A stretch of 31,582 nt of DNA. Origin: Acidobacteriota bacterium. GTDB taxonomy: Bacteria > Acidobacteriota > Terriglobia > Terriglobales > Acidobacteriaceae. The DNA lies in assembly GCA_021780415.1 (NCBI GenBank), contig JAJXYW010000073.1:1-31582 (forward strand). Reading direction: 5' to 3'. Position 1 is the first letter of the stretch. The number at the start of each line of letters is the position of its first letter. Made by a program: the position numbers and the translations under genes. Below the pieces are notes generated by a model. It ran no database searches. It was not told the origin of the DNA and saw nothing but the letters and a program-made list of their open reading frames with translations. Below are positions 16,049-24,412 of the stretch, one piece after another.

Positions 16049-17819
16049 GCTTGAGCCTCCCGGCTCGATTGGCGAGTGCACCCAGGATGTCTTCCAGCAG
16101 GTCGCTCGTCGGCCGCCCAGGGAAGCGAGCAAACCGCTTCCAGACCGATCCGCCGTGGGCATCGAGCGCGAGGGCCTTCTTCAGGAACCTCTTGGCCTCC
16201 ATCGCGCCGATGTCGTGCCGCCCAAGCAGGAGACGCACGGCAGCGGTGTGGTTGACCCGTCCCTCTGTCGCCGTGATTGCCAAGGCCCATGCAATGGACT
16301 CGGCAATCAGGTCGGCGAAAAAGCCTGCAACCTCCCCGCGGAGTTCTTGCAGTTCACCGACCCGGAACGCGCGGGGTGAGGTCAGGCGATGCTGCACAAA
16401 TGCAGCGACCGGAGTTGTCCACCCTGGGCGACCGGGTCCGGCGACCGGCACCGGTATCGGTTCCGGTTGGGCAAGATCCGGGGCGGCGATGTCCTGGGTA
16501 GGATTGTTGGTCAGCGCCCTCTCCAGGACGTTGCGCAACTCCCGAACGTTGCCGCCGGACCAGTCCCGGTCCTGTAAGGTCGCCATCGCATCAGGAAGGA
16601 TTCGGCCGTTCCACTCTGGCCGAATGGTCCTGGCCAGCCGGTCCGCAAGCAGTGGGATGTCGCCGCGTCGCTCGCGCAGGGGGGGCACCTCGATCACGAA
16701 CGCATCGACCCGGTTGCGGAAGTCCTTCTTGAAACCAGCACCCTCCTCGAGCTTTCGGTTGGTCGCAAGGATCACCACCACGTCAACCTCAACCTCGGCC
16801 GGCTGTCCGGTGGGGGCATGGCCCAATCGCCGCACTCTGCGTTCCTCGATCGGGCGCATCAGGCGCGCCTGCACGCTCTCGTCCAAGTCTGCAACCTCGT
16901 CGATGAAGAGCGTACCGCCGGCGGCGCGCTCCCATAGGCCCGGCGAATCGCTGCTCGCCCCCGTGAAGGCGCCTCGCCAGTGGCCGAAGAGGTGGTCGGC
17001 CTGCAGTTCCGGCGTCGTCTGCGCCGCGCTGAACACCTCGAACGGGGCTCTGTTGCGGTCCGAAATAGTATGAATGTAGCGGGCGAGGAGTCCCTTTCCC
17101 ACACCCGTCTCGCCTTCCAGGAGGATCGTCCGCGCCGACCGGGCCGCCCGCCGGGCCGCCCGCAGCATGGTGAGGATCGGCAAGCTGGTGCCGACGATCG
17201 AGCCGGACGGGTCCGGAAGCAGCCCGTGGACATTCAGCGCTTCCCGCAGCGCCCTCCGCGACTCCTCCGGCGGCGCGCCCGCTCCAGGGACCCGCTGGAT
17301 GAAGTCGAGCGCTCCAAGCTGCCTGACCTGCGTGTTGACCGTCTGCCGCTCGAGGCTCGACAGCACCACGATCGGCAGGTCATGGCCAAATTGCGCCCGC
17401 AGCCTCGGCAGCAGGACATCGGAGCCCAACTGCGTGCCCTCCTCCGGGTCGCCGAAGACGTTGAGACGGCCGAACGTGAAACGAAGATCCAGGAGAACGA
17501 GAGACCACCGCGTCCCGTCGGCGAAAGGCCAGCCCGACGAGACTGCTGCGAACACCGTGCCGGGAGCGTTTTCGATCACCTGCGTATCGTCGTTCCATAC
17601 CTGGGCGGGACAGAAACTGGCGACGGCGACGGGTTGTGCGATCCGCTCCAGCGCACCCTCAAAGACTAGACCGAAGTTCCGGCAAAGATTGTCACGGTCC
17701 GCCTCGAACATCGCGAAGACGTCGGCCCCGACCGCGGCGCGAAACCGGGGGCCAAGCGTCCACCGCCCGAACTGATCGTCGATGATCAAGACCTTTGGGA
17801 GATCCTCTGAAACCCTCAA
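16026..17819 (-). CDS. Receiver-AAA+ sigma-54 activator (597 aa)
   Basis: An NtrC-type layout. A receiver-like domain at the N-terminus (acidic D14/D15, likely phosphosite D111 in LVLLDLR, S154) carries an insertion after the first helix; the usual conserved Lys is replaced in DFIQRV. The sigma-54 interaction AAA+ domain (about 208-440) has Walker A GETGVGKG 236-243, the GAFTGA loop at 283-288, Walker B GTLFIDE 303-309, and the sensor/arginine-finger region FRNRVDAFVIEVPPLRERRGDI. An intact GAFTGA indicates contact with sigma-54 RNA polymerase. The last ~150 residues are helical but show no Fis-type helix-turn-helix I can recognise. The TTG start overlaps the preceding stop (TTGA, 17816-17819), with GAGGT upstream. 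It probably controls this operon, given the sigma-54-like promoter near 25560. Phosphorylation by a separate kinase, or control by the next gene's kinase domain, are both possible. Confidence 0.85.
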   Translation of the reverse strand: MRVSEDLPKVLIIDDQFGRWTLGPRFRAAVGADVFAMFEADRDNLCRNFGLVFEGALERIAQPVAVASFCPAQVWNDDTQVIENAPGTVFAAVSSGWPFADGTRWSLVLLDLRFTFGRLNVFGDPEEGTQLGSDVLLPRLRAQFGHDLPIVVLSSLERQTVNTQVRQLGALDFIQRVPGAGAPPEESRRALREALNVHGLLPDPSGSIVGTSLPILTMLRAARRAARSARTILLEGETGVGKGLLARYIHTISDRNRAPFEVFSAAQTTPELQADHLFGHWRGAFTGASSDSPGLWERAAGGTLFIDEVADLDESVQARLMRPIEERRVRRLGHAPTGQPAEVEVDVVVILATNRKLEEGAGFKKDFRNRVDAFVIEVPPLRERRGDIPLLADRLARTIRPEWNGRILPDAMATLQDRDWSGGNVRELRNVLERALTNNPTQDIAAPDLAQPEPIPVPVAGPGRPGWTTPVAAFVQHRLTSPRAFRVGELQELRGEVAGFFADLIAESIAWALAITATEGRVNHTAAVRLLLGRHDIGAMEAKRFLKKALALDAHGGSVWKRFARFPGRPTSDLLEDILGALANRAGRLKHGGDDLS

Positions 17820-18349
17820 GGTCGCACCTCGAACATCGACGCGACGCTCTCGACGGGGGACCGAGGAAGCGCCGAGACGACTCTACTCAGAGCCGAAAGT
17901 GCGGCCTCGGCTCGGGCGAGCTTACGAGGGAGGTCGGAGTCTCCTTCCTTAAGACACGCCTTGACCACCTTGACCGCAGCAGTCAGCTTTCGATCGACGT
18001 CCGCGACCGCTTCCGGCACCCAGCTCGTCGCCCGGAAATCGAACTCGATGAACGGCAGAAGCCAGCCGCTCAATCCGGACGTCATGCCTGTATGAGCGAA
18101 ATCACCGAACCAGGCTGAGGGACTCAGCGCGGCTGGGGCCTCCGCTGCGAGTTCCATGAACGCAGCCCGGCGCTCAATGAACCCTCTCAAAACCATGCCA
18201 ACGTTTGCATCAACCCGGCCTTTGCTCGCCAGGCCAGCCCGCACCGAACTCAGCACTCTATTTTGCAGCACGTCATGGTTGAGATACGCGCGCTTCTCCT
18301 GCCACGCCCGCCCCGCAGCATGCCAGCTCGCGTCGACACCAGCATTCAT
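17816..18349 (-). CDS. Unknown helical protein (177 aa)
   Basis: No family recognised. It is mostly helical and Ala/Arg-rich, with a Trp/Phe-rich middle (SAWFGDFAHTG, GWLLPFIEFDF) that is not long enough for a membrane span, and a C-terminal pair of helices (VDRKLTAAVKVVKA, LARAEAALSALSRVV). The ATG at 18349 is preferred because it overlaps the preceding stop as ATGA, like the other junctions of this operon; the frame is open 15 codons further upstream to 18394. It ends on the TTGA overlap with the sigma-54 activator, so a role tied to that regulator is plausible, for example as a partner protein. That is inferred only from gene order. Confidence 0.6.
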   Translation of the reverse strand: MNAGVDASWHAAGRAWQEKRAYLNHDVLQNRVLSSVRAGLASKGRVDANVGMVLRGFIERRAAFMELAAEAPAALSPSAWFGDFAHTGMTSGLSGWLLPFIEFDFRATSWVPEAVADVDRKLTAAVKVVKACLKEGDSDLPRKLARAEAALSALSRVVSALPRSPVESVASMFEVRP

Positions 18350-19209
18350 CTGCTGCCAGCCCTTGACCAGGCGCCACTGCGCCCCTCTTTCCATGCGTCA
18401 AACCCAGGCAGCTTCACCACGCCCTCTGAGAAATCCTTCCACGTCCTGCCAGCACCTGTCCGTGCTGATACCCCGTGCTTCACGGCAAGATCCAGTACCC
18501 GGACCAATAGAGCCCCGTCATGGCTCTCGTCCCCAAGCCCTTGTCGCCATTCGTGCTGCGACATCCACGCCAAACACCTCACGAGGCTCGCCCGCCGCAC
18601 GAGTTCCTCTTCGGACTGTTGCGTGTTCCCCGGTTTGCCGTCCTCACCTAAGAACCAACACACCGCATCCAGCAGCAGCCGCGTCGCGGCGACAAGTTGC
18701 CCCACGTCCTCGGGCGTCGGTCCAGGTCCGGGCTGGAGCAGCCCCAGCTCCAAAAGCCACTTTCTGGCTCCGTCCTCGTTAACCTCACGACTAAGAGAAA
18801 CACACGTCACTGAAACTCCCCTCTTCTGGACCACGCCGATACTCTGGAGGAAGGCTTCCGCAGATTTCTTATCTATCGCGTTCGCCCCACCACTGTAGAT
18901 AACGAGGGTGACCCTCTTCTCTTCTGAGGCCATGCGAGCCAATTCCGACCGCAATCGTAGGTTCGCCTCTACGCCCTTACAAACCTCACCAGGCGTGACC
19001 GTCTCCTTACCAAAGTGTGTCTGCACATATTCGTTCAACATCCTGCGGACATTTTCGTTACCGCAGCCCGCGCATAAGTTTGTCCAATGAGCCAGGACCA
19101 CATCGCCATCACCAAGCTTCGAAGCGCCGTGCCACTCCAAGATGGCGTCCGGCGAGCACCTCAGAAGGACCGAGCGGCGTCCAGTTAGGTCGAGAACATG
19201 AAGGGTCAT
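18346..19209 (-). CDS. Unknown protein with a possible degenerate receiver-like fold (287 aa)
   Basis: Not assigned. The N-terminal ~155 residues alternate strands and helices in a CheY-like order: LHVLDLTG, then DVVLAHWTN where a receiver would carry its Asp, then VTLVIYSGG resembling the VIVLSG strand, then VSVTCVSLS. No phospho-accepting Asp is present, so if the resemblance is real it is a pseudo-receiver. A Cys pair lies in CAGCGNENV. The C-terminal half is helical with Trp-rich patches (CLAWMSQHEW, RTWKDFSEG). The ATG at 19209 overlaps the preceding stop (ATGA, 19206-19209) and is preferred over a start 14 codons upstream inside the methyltransferase gene. Two further receiver-containing genes follow in the same operon. 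Confidence 0.6.
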   Translation of the reverse strand: MTLHVLDLTGRRSVLLRCSPDAILEWHGASKLGDGDVVLAHWTNLCAGCGNENVRRMLNEYVQTHFGKETVTPGEVCKGVEANLRLRSELARMASEEKRVTLVIYSGGANAIDKKSAEAFLQSIGVVQKRGVSVTCVSLSREVNEDGARKWLLELGLLQPGPGPTPEDVGQLVAATRLLLDAVCWFLGEDGKPGNTQQSEEELVRRASLVRCLAWMSQHEWRQGLGDESHDGALLVRVLDLAVKHGVSARTGAGRTWKDFSEGVVKLPGFDAWKEGRSGAWSRAGSR

Positions 19210-22019
19210 AAGATCTTCCCTGATAAGACCGGTGAGGCAGTCGGCCCGCATTCAAGCTTGAGAGAAAGCTGAATCCTCCTAGCAAGGTCGGGCACGCACC
19301 CAACGTCGATTGCCGCCCGCAAAGCCCGAATGTGCTCCTTAACACGATCCGTGGTGTTGCCCCGTGAGCCGATAGCCGTTGCAAAATCGCACGTGAGTGC
19401 CAACTCAACCGCCCCCCGATCGTTCGGGAACTCGGGGCTAAGCACTAGCCTGAAGTTGGACCTCTTGACGCCCGTCACCTCGCAAAGGTGCCCCCACGAA
19501 CTCAACAGCGCAGTTACTTGCCCAGTCGGCTCGTCAGGAATTAGCCGCGTATGAAGTGCGTGGTCACACCCTTTCGCATTCTCCTCCCACTGTTTCCACT
19601 TGAGTACTTGCTTTGGAGCCACAAACCTCCAGCGTGAAGCCCTCAAAGCAACAGAAAAGAGGACGGCGCACCTCAGCATTGAGAAACGGAAGCCATCGCT
19701 TTTGTTGGCGTCTCGCCGACAGAACACCGCCTTTAGGGCCGTGAACCATCCGTTGCACTCTTCAGCACCGGTAGCCTCATCGCTCGCCAAATCGGGCCGC
19801 AACGCTCGGAGCCCCATCACCAGAAAGTCGAGCCACCGAAACTCGTCCTCTCCCACCGACGTGCCCGCCGCCCTCAGAGCCTCTCGCTGGTCAGCCACAA
19901 AGCTCTCCCTGTAGGCCCTGCGGTCGAGCTTGTTCAGCTCAAGCTCAAGTTCTCCCGCGAGAGCCCATATACGCTCGCCATGGACCTTGGGAATGAACTT
20001 CGAGTGGGCCTCAGCGCCTGTAGCGTCCTCGAAGAACTTGACCTTGGCAAGCGTGAGAGCAAGCCTGTTGATCATATCCGTCTGCACCCGAGCAAGCTCC
20101 TCCTCAAGTGAGGAAGCCAGAGAGTTGTTGAAGCGCGTTGCGGCACCAACCAGGCTCCTCAGCTCTCGACCTGGCAGGGCGTGAATCCAGGACTTCCACG
20201 GGCGCTCCTCAAGAACCCAACCCTGGCCGCGCTCCTTCCCAACCCCGATTGCTTCCCTCAACGCCTCAAGACACTCCACGGACGCCGTCTCGTCGTGAAA
20301 GCAACTCTCGACAAGCGGCCGGAGCACGAGCCGCGCCAGGTCCCTATCGCCCAGAGCAATATGCAGCTGGCGGTCAAGGTTCTGGGCGAGGGCGTAATAG
20401 ACCTGCGTCGATGTCAAATGCGTTGGCATACCCTCGGGCTGCTCAAGCACCAGTGCAAAGAGCGGGAATGTGCCGAAGTAGAAGGGAACAATCAGAAACA
20501 CGGGCCGATTTGACTTAGCCATCTCCTTCGGCATGCCTAGGATCTCTCGCTCGATCGAAAGGAATGCGGAGTCTGCCTCAGACAATTCATGATCGAACAC
20601 GTCGCTTAGCAAGAGCCCGACCGGGCTGCTCACTGGGGCAAGGACCGTTTGATACAAACCGAACGCCGACGGCAAACGCCTCTGCCAGCGGTTGGGAACC
20701 TCCAGCACGAAGTCAATATCATTGCACATCTCGTTGAGTGCGCTCCGGCGTTTCGTCGGTACTCGGGGGTCAATGCATCTGAACCGCGCGTATGTTCGGT
20801 TTCTGTCAAACGGCCCAAACAGTGCTACCTCTCGATGCGGAAAGAGTTCCATCAATAGGCTGAGGCCGTTGCTGCTTTCATCGTCCGCACCGAATTCGGC
20901 CCGCTCGCTCCGATTAGATTCGCCCACGAACATCCTGTCCACAAGCCGGCCAACAGCAGCGACGACGTAGTGGTTCAGCTTGGCAGCGATCGGGTCACGG
21001 CTAAGCAGTACGAACGTGCGCATCGGCCCCCAGCCACTCGTGTGGCGGAATTCACGCAGTGTCAAGTACTCAAAGCTACCGGAGAGACCCACCGTCTTCC
21101 ACCCGTCCAACGTCGCCTTCGCATCTTCTGCCGAGTTGCTGCTCTTAATTGAACGTGTCAGCAACCGCTCCGGAAGTCCCGACTTCCGGAAGTACTGTCG
21201 GGTCGAAAAGAGCCAGTCGCTGCCGGAGAGGTTCCAGATCCCGCGCTCGACGGAAGACGCCCCTCGGTCCACGCCGCGGCGTGTTCGGAGGCAGTACAAT
21301 GTACCCTTAGCCAGCCGAATGTCCTCATCACAACAATCCCTCGACGCCCCAGTCCGCGAGAGGTTGGGGTTGTAATAGTGGCCGCTTGCCGCCTCGAGAT
21401 CCTCGATCGTCTGGTCCCAGGTCTCGTAGATATCAATAACCACGAGAACGGGGCGGAGCCTCTCTAGCAACACCCGGACCGCCCCATCATGGAGGTGAAA
21501 CCAGGTGTGTCCAAGGCAGCACAAGGCAGTCTTCGTTAGGTCCACGTTAGCCTTGTTCAGGTTCCCTGCCAGCTCATCAATGCATTTTGAACACTCGGGC
21601 TGCGGATGCCCAACGCAACGGGAACAATCCCACCTGAGGTGAGTAACCGCGTTATAGGCATTGGTCCTTTTCGCCAAGGCGACCATCTCACGGCATGTGT
21701 CGAAGCCGTAGATTCCCTGGAGGTTGGGCGGTCGATGTTGTTTCTTCTTCCATTGATCCGTGATGTACGCCATCAGGCTACCGTCACCACAGCCTAGATC
21801 CACGATATATTCGACAGCCGGAAACTCCCCCCGACCGTCACACCAACGAAAGACTTCGTCCGTGAACATGTTTGCGGCTTGGCGCTGCCTGTCGTCAAAG
21901 TTTTCAAACAGGTCCGAAAAGCGCTCAGACTGCCGAAACGCACCGTATGACATTGACTTAGGCAAACCATTCCTAACCTTTCCAGATTGGACCTTCTTAG
22001 CCATTGGTGTGCTCGCCAC
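19206..22019 (-). CDS. SAM-methyltransferase-like multidomain protein with Cys cluster (937 aa)
   Basis: Residues 60-240 look like a class I S-adenosylmethionine methyltransferase: motif I YIVDLGCGDGSL at 71-82, the acidic end of strand 2 at D107 (YGFDTCREM), and a later VLVVIDIYE strand. Inside this domain sits a Cys-rich insert, CSRC (132-135) and CSKC (143-146), spaced like a zinc knuckle or an Fe-S site, followed by C167-C168. The remaining ~650 residues are unassigned; they contain a hydrophobic strand block (PVFLIVPFYFGTFPLFALVL) and a long helical tail. The size is several times that of a plain methyltransferase. The GTG at 22019 and an ATG at 22004 are both possible starts; either overlaps the upstream gene. 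This gene has visibly lower GC than the flanking genes. The substrate is unknown; a nucleic acid, protein or small sulfur compound are all open. Confidence 0.65.
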   Translation of the reverse strand: MASTPMAKKVQSGKVRNGLPKSMSYGAFRQSERFSDLFENFDDRQRQAANMFTDEVFRWCDGRGEFPAVEYIVDLGCGDGSLMAYITDQWKKKQHRPPNLQGIYGFDTCREMVALAKRTNAYNAVTHLRWDCSRCVGHPQPECSKCIDELAGNLNKANVDLTKTALCCLGHTWFHLHDGAVRVLLERLRPVLVVIDIYETWDQTIEDLEAASGHYYNPNLSRTGASRDCCDEDIRLAKGTLYCLRTRRGVDRGASSVERGIWNLSGSDWLFSTRQYFRKSGLPERLLTRSIKSSNSAEDAKATLDGWKTVGLSGSFEYLTLREFRHTSGWGPMRTFVLLSRDPIAAKLNHYVVAAVGRLVDRMFVGESNRSERAEFGADDESSNGLSLLMELFPHREVALFGPFDRNRTYARFRCIDPRVPTKRRSALNEMCNDIDFVLEVPNRWQRRLPSAFGLYQTVLAPVSSPVGLLLSDVFDHELSEADSAFLSIEREILGMPKEMAKSNRPVFLIVPFYFGTFPLFALVLEQPEGMPTHLTSTQVYYALAQNLDRQLHIALGDRDLARLVLRPLVESCFHDETASVECLEALREAIGVGKERGQGWVLEERPWKSWIHALPGRELRSLVGAATRFNNSLASSLEEELARVQTDMINRLALTLAKVKFFEDATGAEAHSKFIPKVHGERIWALAGELELELNKLDRRAYRESFVADQREALRAAGTSVGEDEFRWLDFLVMGLRALRPDLASDEATGAEECNGWFTALKAVFCRRDANKSDGFRFSMLRCAVLFSVALRASRWRFVAPKQVLKWKQWEENAKGCDHALHTRLIPDEPTGQVTALLSSWGHLCEVTGVKRSNFRLVLSPEFPNDRGAVELALTCDFATAIGSRGNTTDRVKEHIRALRAAIDVGCVPDLARRIQLSLKLECGPTASPVLSGKIL

Positions 22020-22869
22020 CAGAGAACCTATGGACGCAGACCTCGGCGCCGACCAACATGTCCGCCTCGCTCTGAACCCCTCGTGCCTGCAGGCCGATGT
22101 TCAGTACCGTTTCGACGCCGGTGCCGAAGAGTCTGTCGGCAAGCTCGGTGCCGCGCTCAACGAAGTGCTTGCAGACGATCGGATAGAAGTCAATGAACGT
22201 ATCGCACCCCGAAAGATCACGGGCCTCCCGAATCATCATAGAGACTTCGGCAGCACAGTCCCCCGTCGTACTTGAACAATAGATCTCGAGTCGACGGCCA
22301 AGCACGTCTGGAAGGCTGCAGACAGTGACATCTTCCCCGGACTCGATCGTCGCATCGGCGGGCAGCGCACCGCTCCGCATGAGCCTCTTGACTTCTCTGT
22401 GGTACCGGTTTCGAAGCAGTTTCTCACCGAAGAATGGGTACGTGGCAAACGTCGGAGGCGATGGCAAATGAGCAAGACCGCCGCTTTGGGCAATTAAAGT
22501 GTCTTGGTACTGCTCGGGCAGCCGGCGATACCGGCCGTAAAAGCGGTTTCGATCGACCCCCTCAGGCAGGTACTGCCAATCATTGACGACCACCATCACG
22601 GCCTTCTCGGACGCGGGGAGCCCGCCTAGGACTTCGAGGGCCGTGCGCCAGGACAGATGCGGAAACTCCCCGACCTCTCGTCGAAGCAACTCGTGGCGGG
22701 GGCTGGTCAGCTCGCTCGAAATGCAGGGGAGGACCTGGTCCTCGACCGAGTCGTAGTACAAAAGGAAGTGGCCCGCCTGGGCCACAATCCTCGTAGCGCC
22801 CACAGTCGCGTCTTTGATGACCGCCTTTAGGTCGTTAACGTTCCGTGGAAAGTGTCGCGCCTCGATCAT
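21997..22869 (-). CDS. Unknown 290-aa protein
   Basis: I recognise no family. The sequence reads as a globular alpha/beta protein: an N-terminal helix-strand unit (IKDATVGATRIVAQAGHFLLYY), a VMVVVNDWQYLPEG strand-turn, basic stretches (RNRYHREVKRLMRSG), then LEIYCSSTTGDCAAEV and SGCDTFIDFYPIVCKHF with several cysteines, and FGTGVETVLNIGL near the end. It could bind a nucleotide, but no textbook motif is present. The start is the ATG at 22869 in an ATGA overlap with the small membrane protein; a longer open frame upstream runs through the small gene and the symporter tail and is not credible. It sits between the symporter pair and the methyltransferase-like gene. Confidence 0.65.
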   Translation of the reverse strand: MIEARHFPRNVNDLKAVIKDATVGATRIVAQAGHFLLYYDSVEDQVLPCISSELTSPRHELLRREVGEFPHLSWRTALEVLGGLPASEKAVMVVVNDWQYLPEGVDRNRFYGRYRRLPEQYQDTLIAQSGGLAHLPSPPTFATYPFFGEKLLRNRYHREVKRLMRSGALPADATIESGEDVTVCSLPDVLGRRLEIYCSSTTGDCAAEVSMMIREARDLSGCDTFIDFYPIVCKHFVERGTELADRLFGTGVETVLNIGLQARGVQSEADMLVGAEVCVHRFSGGEHTNG

Positions 22870-22991
22870 GAGCCTGCCGAATCTCGGAACTCCCGCCGGA
22901 TAAGGGCAACGAAACGAACCAGTGCCAAAGCAACGGCGCACGCCGCGACGATCGCCAGTACCGGGAATATGAGAGCTGCGACGTAGGTCAT
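22866..22991 (-). CDS. 41-aa single-span membrane protein next to the symporter
   Basis: A very short gene bounded by 4-base overlaps on both sides (ATGA 22988-22991 with the symporter, ATGA 22866-22869 with the next gene), which strongly supports it. The product is one hydrophobic helix (residues 3-30, VAALIFPVLAIVAACAVALA) followed by a basic tail (RFVALIRREFRD), so the tail should face the cytosol. Small single-span proteins encoded beside SSS-family symporters are known as accessory proteins in some genomes; this one follows rather than precedes its symporter. Its likely job is to assist assembly or activity of that transporter. Confidence 0.75.
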   Translation of the reverse strand: MTYVAALIFPVLAIVAACAVALALVRFVALIRREFRDSAGS

Positions 22992-24412
22992 AACCGCACC
23001 TCCGAGACCCGACGGTTCGTTGGCCGTCCGAAAAGTCGGCCAACGAGATAGCCGATGGCGGCGGCGACCATACCGACCAAGATTGCAGGCACGCCAAATG
23101 GAGCTTTGAGAATTGCCTGCCAGATGCCGGAAGCCAATCCGCCAAAGAGCATCGAAAGCGCGCCAGCCGCCGGCGTGCCCCGCCAACCGAAAATCGCCGC
23201 AAAGAGCGGAAGGAGAATCGTGGGTGCCCAAATGGAATAGAGGATCAATAGCCCATCGATAATGGAGGGCGCAAATTGGGCAGCGTAGATCGCCAATCCC
23301 GCAAAGAAAAGCGTAGAAATCTTCGCAAGAATCAGTGCGTCTCTCTCAGACGGCACTTTGATGACTGAAACGATGTCGCGGACGAACGCAACGGCGCTTG
23401 AGTTGAGGACAGACTCTTGGCTGGACATCACAATGGCGATCACGGCCGCGAGTAACGTGCCGTACAATCCGGCGGGCAGAAGCACCTTCCCCATGGAAAT
23501 GAACACCTCGTCTGGTTTGGTTGCCGCCGGCAGGAACGCGTGCGCTAGGACGCCAATAACGGCAACGATGCCGAGCCAGATTACCGTGTAGATACCGGCC
23601 ATGACGAAGCCAGACGTTGATGCGGAGCCCGACTTTGCCGCAAGGGCACGGTTGGCATAGGGAGGGAGCAGGACCTCGCCAAGGAGGAACGAGAGAGCTA
23701 CCCCGAACAAGGCCAGCCCCGACATCGAATGGAATCCGGCGCTGGTCAATTCGGTCGCTTTGGCTGCCTGTTGGGTGAGTGGGATGGGGCTCTTGAAGAC
23801 CGCCGTCAAGACCATGGCGGGGACGATGAGACTGAAAAGAGTGAATTGCACGGCCTCCGTGGCGATCGTCGCCCGAAGACCGCCCGTGAAGGTCAAGAGG
23901 GCCGTGCTACCTGTGACGGCAACGTAACACAACAAGATCGGCCACCCCGTAATTGCTGCCAGCATCGAGCCACCGATCTTGCCCATGATTGCAGTAAAGC
24001 CGATAAGAAGGCCAACAGAGAAAAGCCCGGTGAGGAACTGCGACAGTGGCCCATACGTCTTCCGCATGACGTCGCCGAGCGTGTGACAGTCGCGAAACCT
24101 CGTCAATCGGGGGGCAACAAATAGGCCAACCATGACCGTCTGAAACGCGTATGAAAGACAGAGGAAGTAGAAGAGAAAGCCGGTCGAATAGCCCTTCGCG
24201 GTGAACCCGACAGAGAACCCAGGTCCGACGATCGTGGCCGCCAGGCTGGCAAAGATCATCAGCGCCGGGACCGAATGGCGGCCCACGGCAAATTCCCTGA
24301 ACGTCCGGTTGCGCCTCGTCAGAAACCCGAACACGGCCAGCAACGCGAAGTAACCCGCGATGGCTACCGCGTCCAGCGTTGTGACCCCTAGACTTGAGCC
24401 TGAAGCATTCAC
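22988..24412 (-). CDS. SSS-family sodium/solute symporter (474 aa)
   Basis: A polytopic inner-membrane protein with about 13 hydrophobic spans and the sequence style of the solute:sodium symporter family (PutP, PanF and relatives). An early VGRHSVPALMIFASLAATIVG region is followed by GFTAKGYSTGFLF, a TFTGGLRATIATEAVQ loop, LLGEVLLPPYANRALAAKS, and an IVMSSQESVLNSSAVAFVRDI segment that corresponds to the conserved sodium-site helix 8. Length is normal for the family. The substrate cannot be told from the sequence. The GTG start overlaps the desulfurase stop (GTGA, 24409-24412). Symporters of this family are fused to two-component sensors in CbrA-type proteins; here the same operon holds separate receiver proteins, so a sensing role is possible as well as uptake of an amino acid for the desulfurase. 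Confidence 0.9.
   Translation of the reverse strand: MNASGSSLGVTTLDAVAIAGYFALLAVFGFLTRRNRTFREFAVGRHSVPALMIFASLAATIVGPGFSVGFTAKGYSTGFLFYFLCLSYAFQTVMVGLFVAPRLTRFRDCHTLGDVMRKTYGPLSQFLTGLFSVGLLIGFTAIMGKIGGSMLAAITGWPILLCYVAVTGSTALLTFTGGLRATIATEAVQFTLFSLIVPAMVLTAVFKSPIPLTQQAAKATELTSAGFHSMSGLALFGVALSFLLGEVLLPPYANRALAAKSGSASTSGFVMAGIYTVIWLGIVAVIGVLAHAFLPAATKPDEVFISMGKVLLPAGLYGTLLAAVIAIVMSSQESVLNSSAVAFVRDIVSVIKVPSERDALILAKISTLFFAGLAIYAAQFAPSIIDGLLILYSIWAPTILLPLFAAIFGWRGTPAAGALSMLFGGLASGIWQAILKAPFGVPAILVGMVAAAIGYLVGRLFGRPTNRRVSEVRL

Noticed and set aside
16049..16162. A 38-residue N-terminal extension of the kinase fusion
   Set aside because: It lies inside the sigma-54 activator gene; the ATG at 16048 has GGGAGG at ideal spacing.
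22870..23202. A 111-residue N-terminal extension of the 290-aa unknown protein
   Set aside because: It would run through the small membrane gene and the symporter tail, and its Arg-rich composition is out of character; the ATGA overlap at 22866-22869 gives a better start.
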